This document shows, piece after piece, positions 51,151 through 60,136 of a DNA stretch of 64,000 nucleotides (position 1 is the first letter of the stretch; each line of letters starts with the position of its first letter). Source of the stretch: an uncultured Amylibacter sp. GTDB taxonomy: Bacteria; Pseudomonadota; Alphaproteobacteria; Rhodobacterales; Rhodobacteraceae. The DNA lies in contig OY365738.1 in NCBI GenBank assembly GCA_959347345.1, forward strand, positions 1,884,501 through 1,948,500. The letters run 5' to 3'. The translations under genes were made by a program, and so were the position numbers. A model generated the notes under the pieces. That model was not told the origin of the DNA and searched no databases. It saw only the letters and a list, made by a program, of their open reading frames with translations.

Positions 51151-54100
51151 ATGCCCTCTAAAGAAAACCCACCCGCACAAAAAAAGTTCCAAAAAATCCT
51201 TATCGCCAATCGGGGTGAGATTGCGATTCGCGTGATGCGAGCCGCCAATGAAATGGGCAAGAAAACCGTTGCCGTTTATGCCAAAGAGGATAAACTGGGG
51301 CTACATCGGTTTAAGGCGGACGAAGCCTATCCTATCGGTGAAGACTTGGGACCAGTCGCCGCCTATCTGTCCATCCCTGAGATGATTCGCGTGGCAAAAA
51401 TGGCGGGTGCGGATGCGATTCATCCGGGCTATGGTTTGCTGTCGGAAAACCCTGATTTTGTTGATGCGTGTGATACGGCTGGGATTTGTTTTATTGGACC
51501 AAAGGCAAAAACCATGCGGCAGTTGGGCGATAAAGCCTCTGCCCGTAAGGTGGCGATTGCCGCAGGTGTGCCCGTGGTTCCTGCCACAGAGGTTTTGCCA
51601 GATGATATGAAACAGGTGCATAAAATGGCGGAGGCAGTCGGCTATCCCTTTATGTTAAAGGCCAGTTGGGGCGGTGGCGGGCGCGGCATGCGCCCCATTT
51701 TCAAACCCGAAGAACTGGAAGAAAAGGTAAAGGAAGGCAGGCGTGAAGCCGAAGCCGCCTTTGGCAATGGTGAGGGGTATTTGGAACGGCTTATCCGCCG
51801 TGCGCGTCATATAGAGGTGCAGATTTTGGGCGATAGCCACGGCAATATCTATCATTTATATGAACGCGATTGCACGGTTCAAAGGCGCAATCAAAAGGTT
51901 GTGGAACGCGCCCCCGCGCCCTATTTAACCGATAAACAGCGCAATAATATCTGCGAATTGGGGCGGAAAATCTGCGCCCATGTTGGCTATGAATGCGCGG
52001 GGACTGTGGAATTCCTTATGGATATGGACACAGAAGAGGTGTTTTTTATCGAAGTCAATCCGCGTGTTCAGGTGGAACACACGGTCACAGAAGAGGTTAC
52101 AGGGATTGATATTGTCCGCGCCCAAATCCGTATAGCCGAAGGTGCAACCCTGCCCCAAGCCACGGGTGCCAAAACCCAAGCCGATATTAAATTAAACGGG
52201 CATGCCTTGCAAACCCGTATCACCACCGAAGACCCGCAAAACAATTTCATCCCCGATTATGGGCGGATTAGTGCCTATCGCTCTGCCACGGGGCCGGGGA
52301 TTCGCCTTGATGGGGGAACGGCGTATTCTGGCGCGGTTATCACGCGATATTATGATAGTCTATTGGTCAAAGTCACCGCCCATGGACCCAGCCCAAAACG
52401 GGTTATTGCGCGGATGGATCGTGCTTTGCGTGAGTTCCGTATTCGCGGCGTTTCCACGAACATAGCCTTTGTCATTAACCTGTTAAAGCACCCCACGTTT
52501 TTGGATAACAGCGTCACCACAACCTTTATTGATAACACGCCCGATTTGTTTTATTTCAAACCACGGCGTGATCGGGCGACTAAGATTTTGAATTATATCG
52601 CCGATGTTACCGTCAATGGTCATACGGATGTATCGGGGCGCACCCGTCCCGCACGGGCTTCTGCACCGATAAAACTGCCGAAAAATCAAGGGGAAACCTT
52701 GCAAAAAGGCAGCCGAGATTTGCTGTTGGAAAAGGGTGCAAAGGGTGTGGTTGATTGGATGGCAAGCCAAGAAAAACTGCTGATAACCGATACAACCATG
52801 CGCGATGGTCACCAATCCCTGCTGGCGACTCGTATGCGTAGTTTTGATATGGTGCAGGTTGCCGATGCCTACGCCCATAACTTGCCAAATTTGTTTTCTG
52901 TGGAATGCTGGGGGGGTGCAACCTTTGATGTCGCCTATCGGTTTTTGCAAGAATGCCCGTGGCAACGCTTGCGTGATTTGCGTCGTCGTATGCCGAATCT
53001 GCTAACCCAAATGTTGTTACGTGCGTCAAACGGGGTGGGCTATACGAACTATCCGGATAATGTCGTTCGCGCCTTTGTTCATCAATCTGCCGAGACGGGC
53101 GTGGATGTGTTTCGGGTGTTTGACAGTTTAAACTGGGTGGAAAACATGCGGGTTGCCATGGATGCGGTGATTGAAACCGGGCGGATTTGCGAAGGCACGA
53201 TTTGTTATACGGGGGATATTTTAAACCCCGACCGCGCCAAATATAATCTGGCGTATTATGTGAAAATGGGTAAGGATTTGAAATCTGCGGGCGCGCATAT
53301 TTTGGGATTAAAGGATATGGCGGGTTTGTTAAAACCTGCCGCGGCGCGTGTTTTGATAAAAACATTAAAGGATGAAATCGGTCTGCCGATTCATTTTCAC
53401 ACCCACGATACCAGTGGTATAGCAGGGGCGACTATTCTGGCAGCGGCAGAGGCTGGGGTGGATGCTGTGGATGTCGCCATGGATGCGTTTTCGGGTGGCA
53501 CTTCGCAGCCCTGTTTGGGTTCTATTGTCGAAGCCTTGCGCCATACTCCGCGTGATACGGGGCTGGATATAAACAATGTGCGCGAGATTAACGGGTACTG
53601 GGAAAAGGTTCGTGCGCTTTACGCGCCGTTTGAAAGCGGGCTATCGGCGCCCGCGTCAGAGGTGTATTTGCACGAGATGCCGGGCGGGCAATTCACCAAT
53701 CTAAAGGCGCAGGCGCGGTCTATGGGACTAGAGGATAGATGGGATGAGGTCGCAACCGCCTATGCCGAAGTCAATCACATGTTCGGTGATATTGTTAAAG
53801 TTACGCCGTCTTCCAAAGTCGTTGGCGATATGGCATTGATGATGGTCACCCAAGGGCTGAGCCGCGGGGATGTGGAAAATTCGTCTGCGGAATTGGCTTT
53901 CCCCGAATCCGTGGTTGATATGATGAAGGGTAATCTTGGGCAACCTCCAGGTGGATTTCCGCCCGCATTGGTGAAAAAAGTCTTAAAGGGCAAAGCCGCC
54001 GCGACCACGCGACCAGGCGAGCACCTTGCCCCCTTGGATTTGGAAAAAACCCGCAAAATGCTATCGGATAAACTGGATGGGCAGGTGATTGATGATGAGG

Positions 54101-54621
54101 ATTTAAACGGGTACTTGATGTATCCAGAGGTTTTCCTAGCCTATCACGCCGCCCATGATATTTATGGTCCGGTGCGGACTTTGCCGACTTATACTTATTT
54201 TTACGGCATGCATTCGGGCGAAGAAATATCGGCAGAGATTGACCCAGGCAAGCGGTTGGAAATCCAACTGATTGCTGTCGGGGAGACGGATGATGAAGGC
54301 AAAACCCGCGTGTTTTTTGAACTGAACGGGCAGCCGCGAACCGAGCGGGTGGTTAATCGCTCGGCACACGCGACGACGCAACAACGCGCCCAAGCCGACA
54401 GCGATAATCCCTGCCATATCGGCGCACCGATGCCTGGGGTTATTTCTTCGGTCGTGGTGGCGGAAGGTGGCTCGGTGAAGTCCGGCGATATTCTTTGCAC
54501 GATAGAGGCGATGAAGATGGAGACAGGAATCCACGCCGACCGCGATAGCAAGGTGAAGAAAATCCACGCCCCAGCAGGCACACAGGTGGATGCCAAGGAT
54601 TTGGTGATAGAGCTGGAATAG
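51151..54621 (+). CDS. pyc: pyruvate carboxylase
   Basis: ATP- and biotin-dependent carboxylation of pyruvate to oxaloacetate (anaplerosis, gluconeogenesis). 1156 residues in the usual single-chain order. Biotin carboxylase (about 10-460) shows ILIANRGEIAIRVMRAA, LKASWGGGGRGMR, FIEVNPRVQVEHTVTEE. The carboxyltransferase (about 540-830) shows TTMRDGHQSLLATRMRS, FHTHDTSG and DAFSGGTSQPCLGS. The tetramerisation domain and biotinyl domain (CTIEAMKMETGIHA) follow. It is monocistronic, with copy C of the dispersed element upstream and an A+T-rich gene after it. Confidence 0.97.
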   Translation: MPSKENPPAQKKFQKILIANRGEIAIRVMRAANEMGKKTVAVYAKEDKLGLHRFKADEAYPIGEDLGPVAAYLSIPEMIRVAKMAGADAIHPGYGLLSENPDFVDACDTAGICFIGPKAKTMRQLGDKASARKVAIAAGVPVVPATEVLPDDMKQVHKMAEAVGYPFMLKASWGGGGRGMRPIFKPEELEEKVKEGRREAEAAFGNGEGYLERLIRRARHIEVQILGDSHGNIYHLYERDCTVQRRNQKVVERAPAPYLTDKQRNNICELGRKICAHVGYECAGTVEFLMDMDTEEVFFIEVNPRVQVEHTVTEEVTGIDIVRAQIRIAEGATLPQATGAKTQADIKLNGHALQTRITTEDPQNNFIPDYGRISAYRSATGPGIRLDGGTAYSGAVITRYYDSLLVKVTAHGPSPKRVIARMDRALREFRIRGVSTNIAFVINLLKHPTFLDNSVTTTFIDNTPDLFYFKPRRDRATKILNYIADVTVNGHTDVSGRTRPARASAPIKLPKNQGETLQKGSRDLLLEKGAKGVVDWMASQEKLLITDTTMRDGHQSLLATRMRSFDMVQVADAYAHNLPNLFSVECWGGATFDVAYRFLQECPWQRLRDLRRRMPNLLTQMLLRASNGVGYTNYPDNVVRAFVHQSAETGVDVFRVFDSLNWVENMRVAMDAVIETGRICEGTICYTGDILNPDRAKYNLAYYVKMGKDLKSAGAHILGLKDMAGLLKPAAARVLIKTLKDEIGLPIHFHTHDTSGIAGATILAAAEAGVDAVDVAMDAFSGGTSQPCLGSIVEALRHTPRDTGLDINNVREINGYWEKVRALYAPFESGLSAPASEVYLHEMPGGQFTNLKAQARSMGLEDRWDEVATAYAEVNHMFGDIVKVTPSSKVVGDMALMMVTQGLSRGDVENSSAELAFPESVVDMMKGNLGQPPGGFPPALVKKVLKGKAAATTRPGEHLAPLDLEKTRKMLSDKLDGQVIDDEDLNGYLMYPEVFLAYHAAHDIYGPVRTLPTYTYFYGMHSGEEISAEIDPGKRLEIQLIAVGETDDEGKTRVFFELNGQPRTERVVNRSAHATTQQRAQADSDNPCHIGAPMPGVISSVVVAEGGSVKSGDILCTIEAMKMETGIHADRDSKVKKIHAPAGTQVDAKDLVIELE

Positions 54622-54717
54622 TTTTTTTGCTGTTTTTTGCTTTTGGGGTCTTGACAATAAAAATCTTTTATACAAAATATGATTTACAACCTAAAGTTAA
54701 TATAAGGATTTACATAA

Positions 54718-56367
54718 ATGACACAATTATCAGAGCAATCAAAGCCTTATCGCGAAAGATTGGCGAGCAGAACACAAGAGCGGGATATTCTTCGAATTTC
54801 GGGGGTTCTTGGTAAAACTGGTTCGACTGAAGAAAAAAATCTTGCAGTATCAGAAATTCTTAAATGGGTAAAAAAATGTGTTAAAACAGACATCCCCACC
54901 CATGCCTGGGATGGCAAAAGTTTTGAACTGCTGCTCGATAGAGGAAATACAGATTGTTTTGCTTTTTCTATAGACGATTCAATGATTTGGGGAGTTCGAA
55001 CAGAGGATAAAAAGACCCCTGGTAGAACATGGATAACCGAAATTATTTTAGAAAAAAAACCAAATGAGGCGATACGAATCGGGCTTCGGTTGTTGCTCAC
55101 GTCAGATGATATGGATGATAATTTTTCTCCAACTACACCAGGATGTATAAAAAAACTTATTGAAACGGTTGGAGTATATTCTGCAACAAACAAATTTTTT
55201 GCAACAAGTAGAGATATTAATGATAAGGATTCGTATATGGAATTTGAAGACCATCTTTTGAATCCTAACCGCCAAACACCATTGATAGTTATTAGCGGTG
55301 ATTCAAAAGCAAAAAATTACGCAATTGATCCTCAAAAAATTGCAAAGGCTGTAACAGGAATTGCACATGTTTATTGCTTAAATCCTGAAAAAGCATGGTC
55401 TCTTTCAGAAAAAGTTGGAAAAACTTTATCTGTTTTTGATGGCGGGATTCGTGTCTATATGCCGGGCTTTGATGAAAGTGCAAATCCGAGGGCGCATCGA
55501 TTGGTCACAAGGTTATTTTTAAAAAACAACAAAAGAAAGAACTTTGCTATAAGGGAATTACACCGTTTAGTTGCGCAAGATAGTATTCGCAAAAATCGGT
55601 TAGGACGAGAAATTTTAAGTTATTCTTCTGTTAATAGTTTAAGATTAGAAAAAGAAACTAAAAAATTAGAAACGGACGCCGCAAAATTAGAAACGGAAAC
55701 AAAAAAACTTAAAATTAAATCACAAAAAGATAGCGAGTTAGAACAGTCACTTCGTAATCAAATAATTTCTTTAGAAAAAGATGTTGTTAGATTAGATGAC
55801 CAAATGAATCAATCCCTTGATTTGGCTGCTCAAAACGAGGAACGTGCAGAGAATGCAGAAGAAGATAAAAAGGGACTTATTTATCAAGTACAAATTCTTA
55901 AAGAGTTTATTAAACAATCTGGTGAAGAAGTTCCACAATCAACATATCCAGATAATTGGAAGAAAGTAGCGGCATGGGTTCAAGAAAATTTATCAGGTCA
56001 TTTAGAACTGACTGCCTCGGCAAAAAAAGGTCTTAAGAATTCCCAATATGAATTAATAGAAATGGTTTGTAAATGTCTTGAATGGCTTGCTTATGATTAT
56101 AGAAGAGTACGTATGACAGAAGGTGGTGGTGATGAGGCAAAAAATAATTATAGATTATATGAAGGTATTTTGAATAGTTTATGTGGTGGCCATGAGTATG
56201 AATTTGAACACGAAGGGCAAAAATATAAGGCAGATTGGCATATTAAAAATGGGGGCAACACACGAGACCCCAAGAGATGTTTGCGAATCTATTATACGTG
56301 GGATGAATCTTCTAACATGATAATTGTTAGCGATTTACCAGCGCATCAAGAAACACCAATTAGTTAG
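54718..56367 (+). CDS. A+T-rich coiled-coil protein of unknown function (possible defence gene)
   Basis: 549 residues, no signal peptide or membrane segment. Residues about 60-290 look like one or two globular domains (GRTWITEIILEKKPNEAIRIGLRLLL, split; TPLIVISGDS; VFDGGIRVYMPGFDES). Residues about 306-400 are a long heptad-rich coiled coil (LEKETKKLETDAAKLETETK and on). The end (about 485-549) is a small domain with FEHEGQKYKADWHIKNGG and RCLRIYYTWDESSNMIIV, reminiscent of proteins I have seen only as hypothetical. The gene is much more A+T-rich than pyc and the phosphodiesterase, has its own promoter-like leader (TTGACA near 54650) and ends in a heptamer-like repeat. Function is not established. 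Confidence 0.75.
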   Translation: MTQLSEQSKPYRERLASRTQERDILRISGVLGKTGSTEEKNLAVSEILKWVKKCVKTDIPTHAWDGKSFELLLDRGNTDCFAFSIDDSMIWGVRTEDKKTPGRTWITEIILEKKPNEAIRIGLRLLLTSDDMDDNFSPTTPGCIKKLIETVGVYSATNKFFATSRDINDKDSYMEFEDHLLNPNRQTPLIVISGDSKAKNYAIDPQKIAKAVTGIAHVYCLNPEKAWSLSEKVGKTLSVFDGGIRVYMPGFDESANPRAHRLVTRLFLKNNKRKNFAIRELHRLVAQDSIRKNRLGREILSYSSVNSLRLEKETKKLETDAAKLETETKKLKIKSQKDSELEQSLRNQIISLEKDVVRLDDQMNQSLDLAAQNEERAENAEEDKKGLIYQVQILKEFIKQSGEEVPQSTYPDNWKKVAAWVQENLSGHLELTASAKKGLKNSQYELIEMVCKCLEWLAYDYRRVRMTEGGGDEAKNNYRLYEGILNSLCGGHEYEFEHEGQKYKADWHIKNGGNTRDPKRCLRIYYTWDESSNMIIVSDLPAHQETPIS

Positions 56368-56381
56368 TCATTACTAACTTT
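56357..56381. repeat. short TTAGTTA/TTACTAA repeat at the end of the 54718 gene
   Basis: AATTAGTTAGTCATTACTAAC contains inverted heptamer-type units and supplies the Ser-stop end of the gene. Confidence 0.5.
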
Positions 56382-56396
56382 CAATGGTTTATAAAA

Positions 56397-57194
56397 ATGC
56401 CTATTCCATATCAAAAAATTCTGGTGATGACCGATATTCATCTGCTCGGTGCGGGCAAAACCATTATCGGGCTTGATCCGTATGCGCGGTTTTGTGCGGC
56501 TTTAACCCACGCTCGCGTGCATCACCCCGATGCGGTGCGGTTAATTTTAACCGGGGATTTAACCGATACCGGCAAGCCTGACGAATACCAAAGGCTGCGC
56601 TCTGCACTAAAAGATTTTGATATTCCGACCAGTTTTTTAATCGGTAACCACGATCGCCGTGCCGAGTTTCGCACGGCGTTCCCCGATGCGCCCGTGGATG
56701 AAAACGGGTTTATCCAATCGGTTGTTGATTTGGGTGATACGGTTTTGGTCTGCTTGGATACGGTCAATGATATCGCCCCCGACCGCGACCATAGCGGGGT
56801 TTTCTGTCAAAAACGCCGCGATTGGTTGGTGCGGGTTTTGTCGGCTACCCGTGAAAAACGCGTGCTTATTTTCATGCATCATCCGCCGTTTCAGGTGGGT
56901 TTTGCCGGGATGGATGCGATTGCTTTGCATGATGGCGGGGCTTTTATCCAGCTTTTGCAGGGGTTTGATATTGCCCACCTTATCGCCGGGCATGTTCATC
57001 GCACGATTTCGGGCAGTACCGCAGGGCTCAGTTTTTCTATGTTTAAAAGCACGTGTCATCAAATGCCGATGGATATGACCGCCACAAATACGATGCTGAG
57101 CGTTGATGAACCCGCCGCCTATGGTATTATTTTGTTGGGTAAGGACAGCGTGATTGCCCATAGTGATGATTTTGATATCACGGCGGGGGGCTAG
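56397..57194 (+). CDS. class III cyclic nucleotide phosphodiesterase-type metallophosphoesterase (CpdA/GpdQ-like)
   Basis: A 265-residue dimetal phosphoesterase with the full ligand set: MTDIHLL, LTGDLTDTG, GNHDRR, MHHPPF, and AGHVHRTISG. The length and GNHD-R-x form fit the CpdA/Rv0805/GpdQ class that hydrolyses 3',5'-cAMP or glycerophosphodiesters. Substrate cannot be read off. It follows the A+T-rich gene by 30 bases on the same strand, but codon use differs clearly, so co-transcription may be accidental. Confidence 0.9.
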   Translation: MPIPYQKILVMTDIHLLGAGKTIIGLDPYARFCAALTHARVHHPDAVRLILTGDLTDTGKPDEYQRLRSALKDFDIPTSFLIGNHDRRAEFRTAFPDAPVDENGFIQSVVDLGDTVLVCLDTVNDIAPDRDHSGVFCQKRRDWLVRVLSATREKRVLIFMHHPPFQVGFAGMDAIALHDGGAFIQLLQGFDIAHLIAGHVHRTISGSTAGLSFSMFKSTCHQMPMDMTATNTMLSVDEPAAYGIILLGKDSVIAHSDDFDITAGG

Positions 57195-57282
57195 GGTGTG
57201 AAAATAAATGATAAATTTACCGATTCGGGGTTTTTAGGGGTTGTGTTTTGTGTCATTCGGGGTTAAAACCAGCCCCGATGGT

Positions 57283-57357
57283 GCGGGCGTAGCTCAGGGG
57301 TAGAGCATAACCTTGCCAAGGTTAGGGTCGTGAGTTCGAATCTCATCGCCCGCTCCA
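57283..57357 (+). tRNA. tRNA-Gly (anticodon GCC)
   Basis: 75 nt with encoded CCA. Acceptor GCGGGCG/CGCCCGC, D arm GCTC/GAGC, anticodon stem TAACC/GGTTA with loop TTGCCAA, T arm GTGAG-TTCGAAT-CTCAT. All stems pair. Confidence 0.97.
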
Positions 57358-57445
57358 GTTTTTATGATAGGCATAGTTTCTATGGAAATCATACTTGGCA
57401 TTCTTTTTTAATATCAAAGCCCGTAAGGGCAGTTTTGCTTGTGCA

Positions 57446-57478
57446 AAAATCCCCCTCTGCCAAAGAACTGGGGATTTT
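57446..57478 (+). terminator. hairpin after tRNA-Gly, possible terminator
   Basis: AAAATCCCC (57446-57454) pairs with GGGGATTTT (57470-57478) around a 15-base loop. A smaller TTTTGC/GCAAAA hairpin lies just before. The rest of the interval from 57358 to 57662 shows no gene, only degenerate heptamer-like TAATAACTAA near 57526-57556. Confidence 0.6.
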
Positions 57479-57662
57479 GTGAAGTGTGAATTTTGGGAAA
57501 TATGATTAAACGCAAAAAATAATTTATCACTAATAATAACTAAAAACTAAATAGTTATGCACGCCACGCAACACCAAATTGCTTTATTGTCTCTTGTCGT
57601 TATGCCATGGATACCCCATATATCCCCTATCAGCCCATAACAACAAGAAAAGGATATTATCA

Positions 57663-57875
57663 ATGGCAATTCTAACCCAACGTTCGCTTAATCTAAAACC
57701 GCTCCACACAGCTCTCACCAGATTTACCACATGGTTTGTCGCGCTTGGTGATGCCTATTCACGGCGGGATGAGTTTGAACGGATGAACGCGCTCAGCGAT
57801 ACCGAATTACACACAAACTATGGGATTGAACGGCGCGATATTGCCGCCTATATCTTTCGCGATAAAATCGCCTAG
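57663..57875 (+). CDS. DUF1127 small protein (YjiS-like)
   Basis: A 70-residue basic protein with the DUF1127 pattern near the end: RRDEFERMNALSDTELHTNYGI, then ERRDIAAYIFRDKIA. Small Arg-rich members of this family bind RNA and affect phosphate or carbon metabolism in some alphaproteobacteria. AAAGGAT lies about 9 bases before the ATG. It ends 25 bases from the convergent fatty-acid oxidation gene. Confidence 0.88.
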   Translation: MAILTQRSLNLKPLHTALTRFTTWFVALGDAYSRRDEFERMNALSDTELHTNYGIERRDIAAYIFRDKIA

Positions 57876-57899
57876 ATTAAAAAAATCGGCAAAACGGGG

Positions 57900-60095
57900 T
57901 TAGAGCGGATAATACCGCCCTCCGTTTTTCGCCATATCACATAGCCCCTTTGGCGGGGCAAACCGCGCACCAAACCGCAGCGTTAAATCATTGCAGATTT
58001 CCACGGCTTGGGCGGTACCCAACATATCCACCCAGCTGAACGGGCCGCCCGACCACGGCATAAACCCCCACCCGAGAATCGCCGCCACATCGCCTTCGCG
58101 TATATCCATTAACACTCCGTCTTCAAAAGCACGAATAGCCTCCAACGTCTGGGCAAACGCCATACGATGCTGGATGGTGGTTAAATCCAGTGCATCGGGC
58201 TTCACAGGCCATTCCTTGCCCAGCCCCTGCCATAAACCAGCCCGTCGACCCTTGTCATCATACTCATAAAACCCCGCGCCGTTCTTACGCCCTAGTCGGT
58301 TTTCCTTCGCCAATTTGAATAAAATATCATCGGCTGCGCTGGCGTGATAGTCGTCGCCCAATGCGTCTTTCGTCGCCTTTATGATATTCACGCTTAAATC
58401 AATGGAAATCTCATCGGTCAGTTGCAAGGGGCCAACAGGCATCCCCAACAGACGCGCGGCGTTTTCAATCAGTGCGGGTGATACTCCCTCGGCAATCATG
58501 GAAATCCCCTCATTCGCATAGGGCAAAATACACCGATTGGCGTAGAAAAACCGTGCGTCATTAACGACTATCGGGGTTTTTTTGATTTGGGCGGTGAAAT
58601 CCAGAGCCTTGGCAACCGCGATATCCCCCGTGTTTTTGCCTTTAATAATCTCCACAAGGTTCATCTTATGAACTGGGCTAAAGAAATGAATCCCAATATA
58701 ATTCGCGGCATTTTGCGCGACTTTCGCCAGCTGGGTTATCGGCAGGGTAGAGGTGTTGGTGGCAAAAACAACATCCCCCGCCAGATGGGTTTGCGCCAGT
58801 TGCGTGGCTTTGGCCTTTATATCGGTCTGTTCAAACACCGCCTCGACAATCAAATCACACCCTTTTAGGGCAGCAAAATCGGTACTGGGCGTGATACGGG
58901 CAAGGATTGCCTCCTTTTGCGAAGCCGTTATTTTACCACGATTTATCCCATCGGTTAGGATTTTATCAACCGCAGCCATGCCTCGCGTCAAACCCGCTTC
59001 ATCGCGGTCAATCAAAACCACATCAATCCCGGCACGGGCGGACACGAAAGCTATCCCCGCGCCCATCATCCCCGCGCCCAAAATACCCAGCCGTTTGGTC
59101 GGCATGGGGGGGATGTCTTTGGGTCGCACCGCGCCTTTTTCCAAGGCTTTTTTGGAGGTAAAGAGCGTGTTTATCATCGCCGAAGACGACGGATTCATCA
59201 ATATATGGGCGAACCATCGCGCCTCTATCCTTATCGCCACATCAAACGGCACGGACGCACCCTCATAAATCGCGCTCAGCATATTCTGCGCGGCAGGATA
59301 AACCCCCATCGTATTGCCATGCACCATGGCGGAGGCACCAACATAACGCATAAACCCACCGGCACTATATGGCACACCGCCAGGGATTTTAAACCCCTTC
59401 ACATCCCACGGTTTAACGATATCCGTATCGCTCGCGGTTTTCACCCAGTCTTTGGCGGATTTAATCACATCGCCCGTGCAGACTTCATCAATCAATCCCA
59501 AGGTTTTCGCCTTTTGTGGCGGGTTTAACTGCCCTTGTAATAAAATCGGTGCAGCCATCATGAGATCCATTTTGCGGGTTATACGGGTTGTGCCACCGGC
59601 CCCCGGAAATATCCCAATCAGGATTTCGGGCAGACCGATTTTCGCCTTTGGATTGTCAGCTGCAAAAATCCTATGACACGCCAAAGCCAGCTCTAACCCA
59701 ATACCCAAAGTCGTGCCACTTAACGCCGCGGCAATCGGTTTGCCACCTTGGTTTTTCGCATCCATCCCGCCGCGTTCAATTTTGCGCAAAATCCGATGAA
59801 ACCCCATAATTCCGTCAAACAGCCCTTTGGCAGGGTTATCGCCCGCATCCGCCGCCATGGTTTTTATCACATTTAAATCCATGCCAGCGGCGAAATCGGG
59901 CTTGCCAGAGGCAATCACCGCGCCTTTGATTTTATCATCGGACAGGACAGTGTCAATCAACGCGTCCAGTTGCAAGGCACTGGTCATGTTTAAGATATTT
60001 ATTGATTTATTCGGGCAATCCCAAATAATAGTGGCAATCCCGTCCGTATCAACGGTCATGGTGAAATCTATAGGTGCGGTTTTAGGGGCGGTCAT
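57900..60095 (-). CDS. enoyl-CoA hydratase / 3-hydroxyacyl-CoA dehydrogenase (FadB/FadJ-like)
   Basis: A 731-residue multifunctional beta-oxidation protein. The hydratase part (1-~200) has GKPDFAAGMDLNVIKTM, GTTLGIGLELALACH and LPEILIGIFPGAGGTTRI with the two catalytic Glu. The dehydrogenase part has LGILGAGMMGAGIAFVSARAGI, FEQTDIKAKATQL, IGIHFFSPVHKMNLVEII (catalytic His) and the C-terminal helical domains. ATG 60095 is chosen: AAAGGAAAC lies 7 bases before it; an in-frame ATG at 60122 lacks such a site. It follows the thiolase gene by 40 bases on the same strand, so the pair forms an oxidation operon. Confidence 0.93.
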   Translation of the reverse strand: MTAPKTAPIDFTMTVDTDGIATIIWDCPNKSINILNMTSALQLDALIDTVLSDDKIKGAVIASGKPDFAAGMDLNVIKTMAADAGDNPAKGLFDGIMGFHRILRKIERGGMDAKNQGGKPIAAALSGTTLGIGLELALACHRIFAADNPKAKIGLPEILIGIFPGAGGTTRITRKMDLMMAAPILLQGQLNPPQKAKTLGLIDEVCTGDVIKSAKDWVKTASDTDIVKPWDVKGFKIPGGVPYSAGGFMRYVGASAMVHGNTMGVYPAAQNMLSAIYEGASVPFDVAIRIEARWFAHILMNPSSSAMINTLFTSKKALEKGAVRPKDIPPMPTKRLGILGAGMMGAGIAFVSARAGIDVVLIDRDEAGLTRGMAAVDKILTDGINRGKITASQKEAILARITPSTDFAALKGCDLIVEAVFEQTDIKAKATQLAQTHLAGDVVFATNTSTLPITQLAKVAQNAANYIGIHFFSPVHKMNLVEIIKGKNTGDIAVAKALDFTAQIKKTPIVVNDARFFYANRCILPYANEGISMIAEGVSPALIENAARLLGMPVGPLQLTDEISIDLSVNIIKATKDALGDDYHASAADDILFKLAKENRLGRKNGAGFYEYDDKGRRAGLWQGLGKEWPVKPDALDLTTIQHRMAFAQTLEAIRAFEDGVLMDIREGDVAAILGWGFMPWSGGPFSWVDMLGTAQAVEICNDLTLRFGARFAPPKGLCDMAKNGGRYYPL

Positions 60096-60136
60096 CTTTG
60101 TTTCCTTTTGCTTGATAGTCATAATTTAAACCCGTT

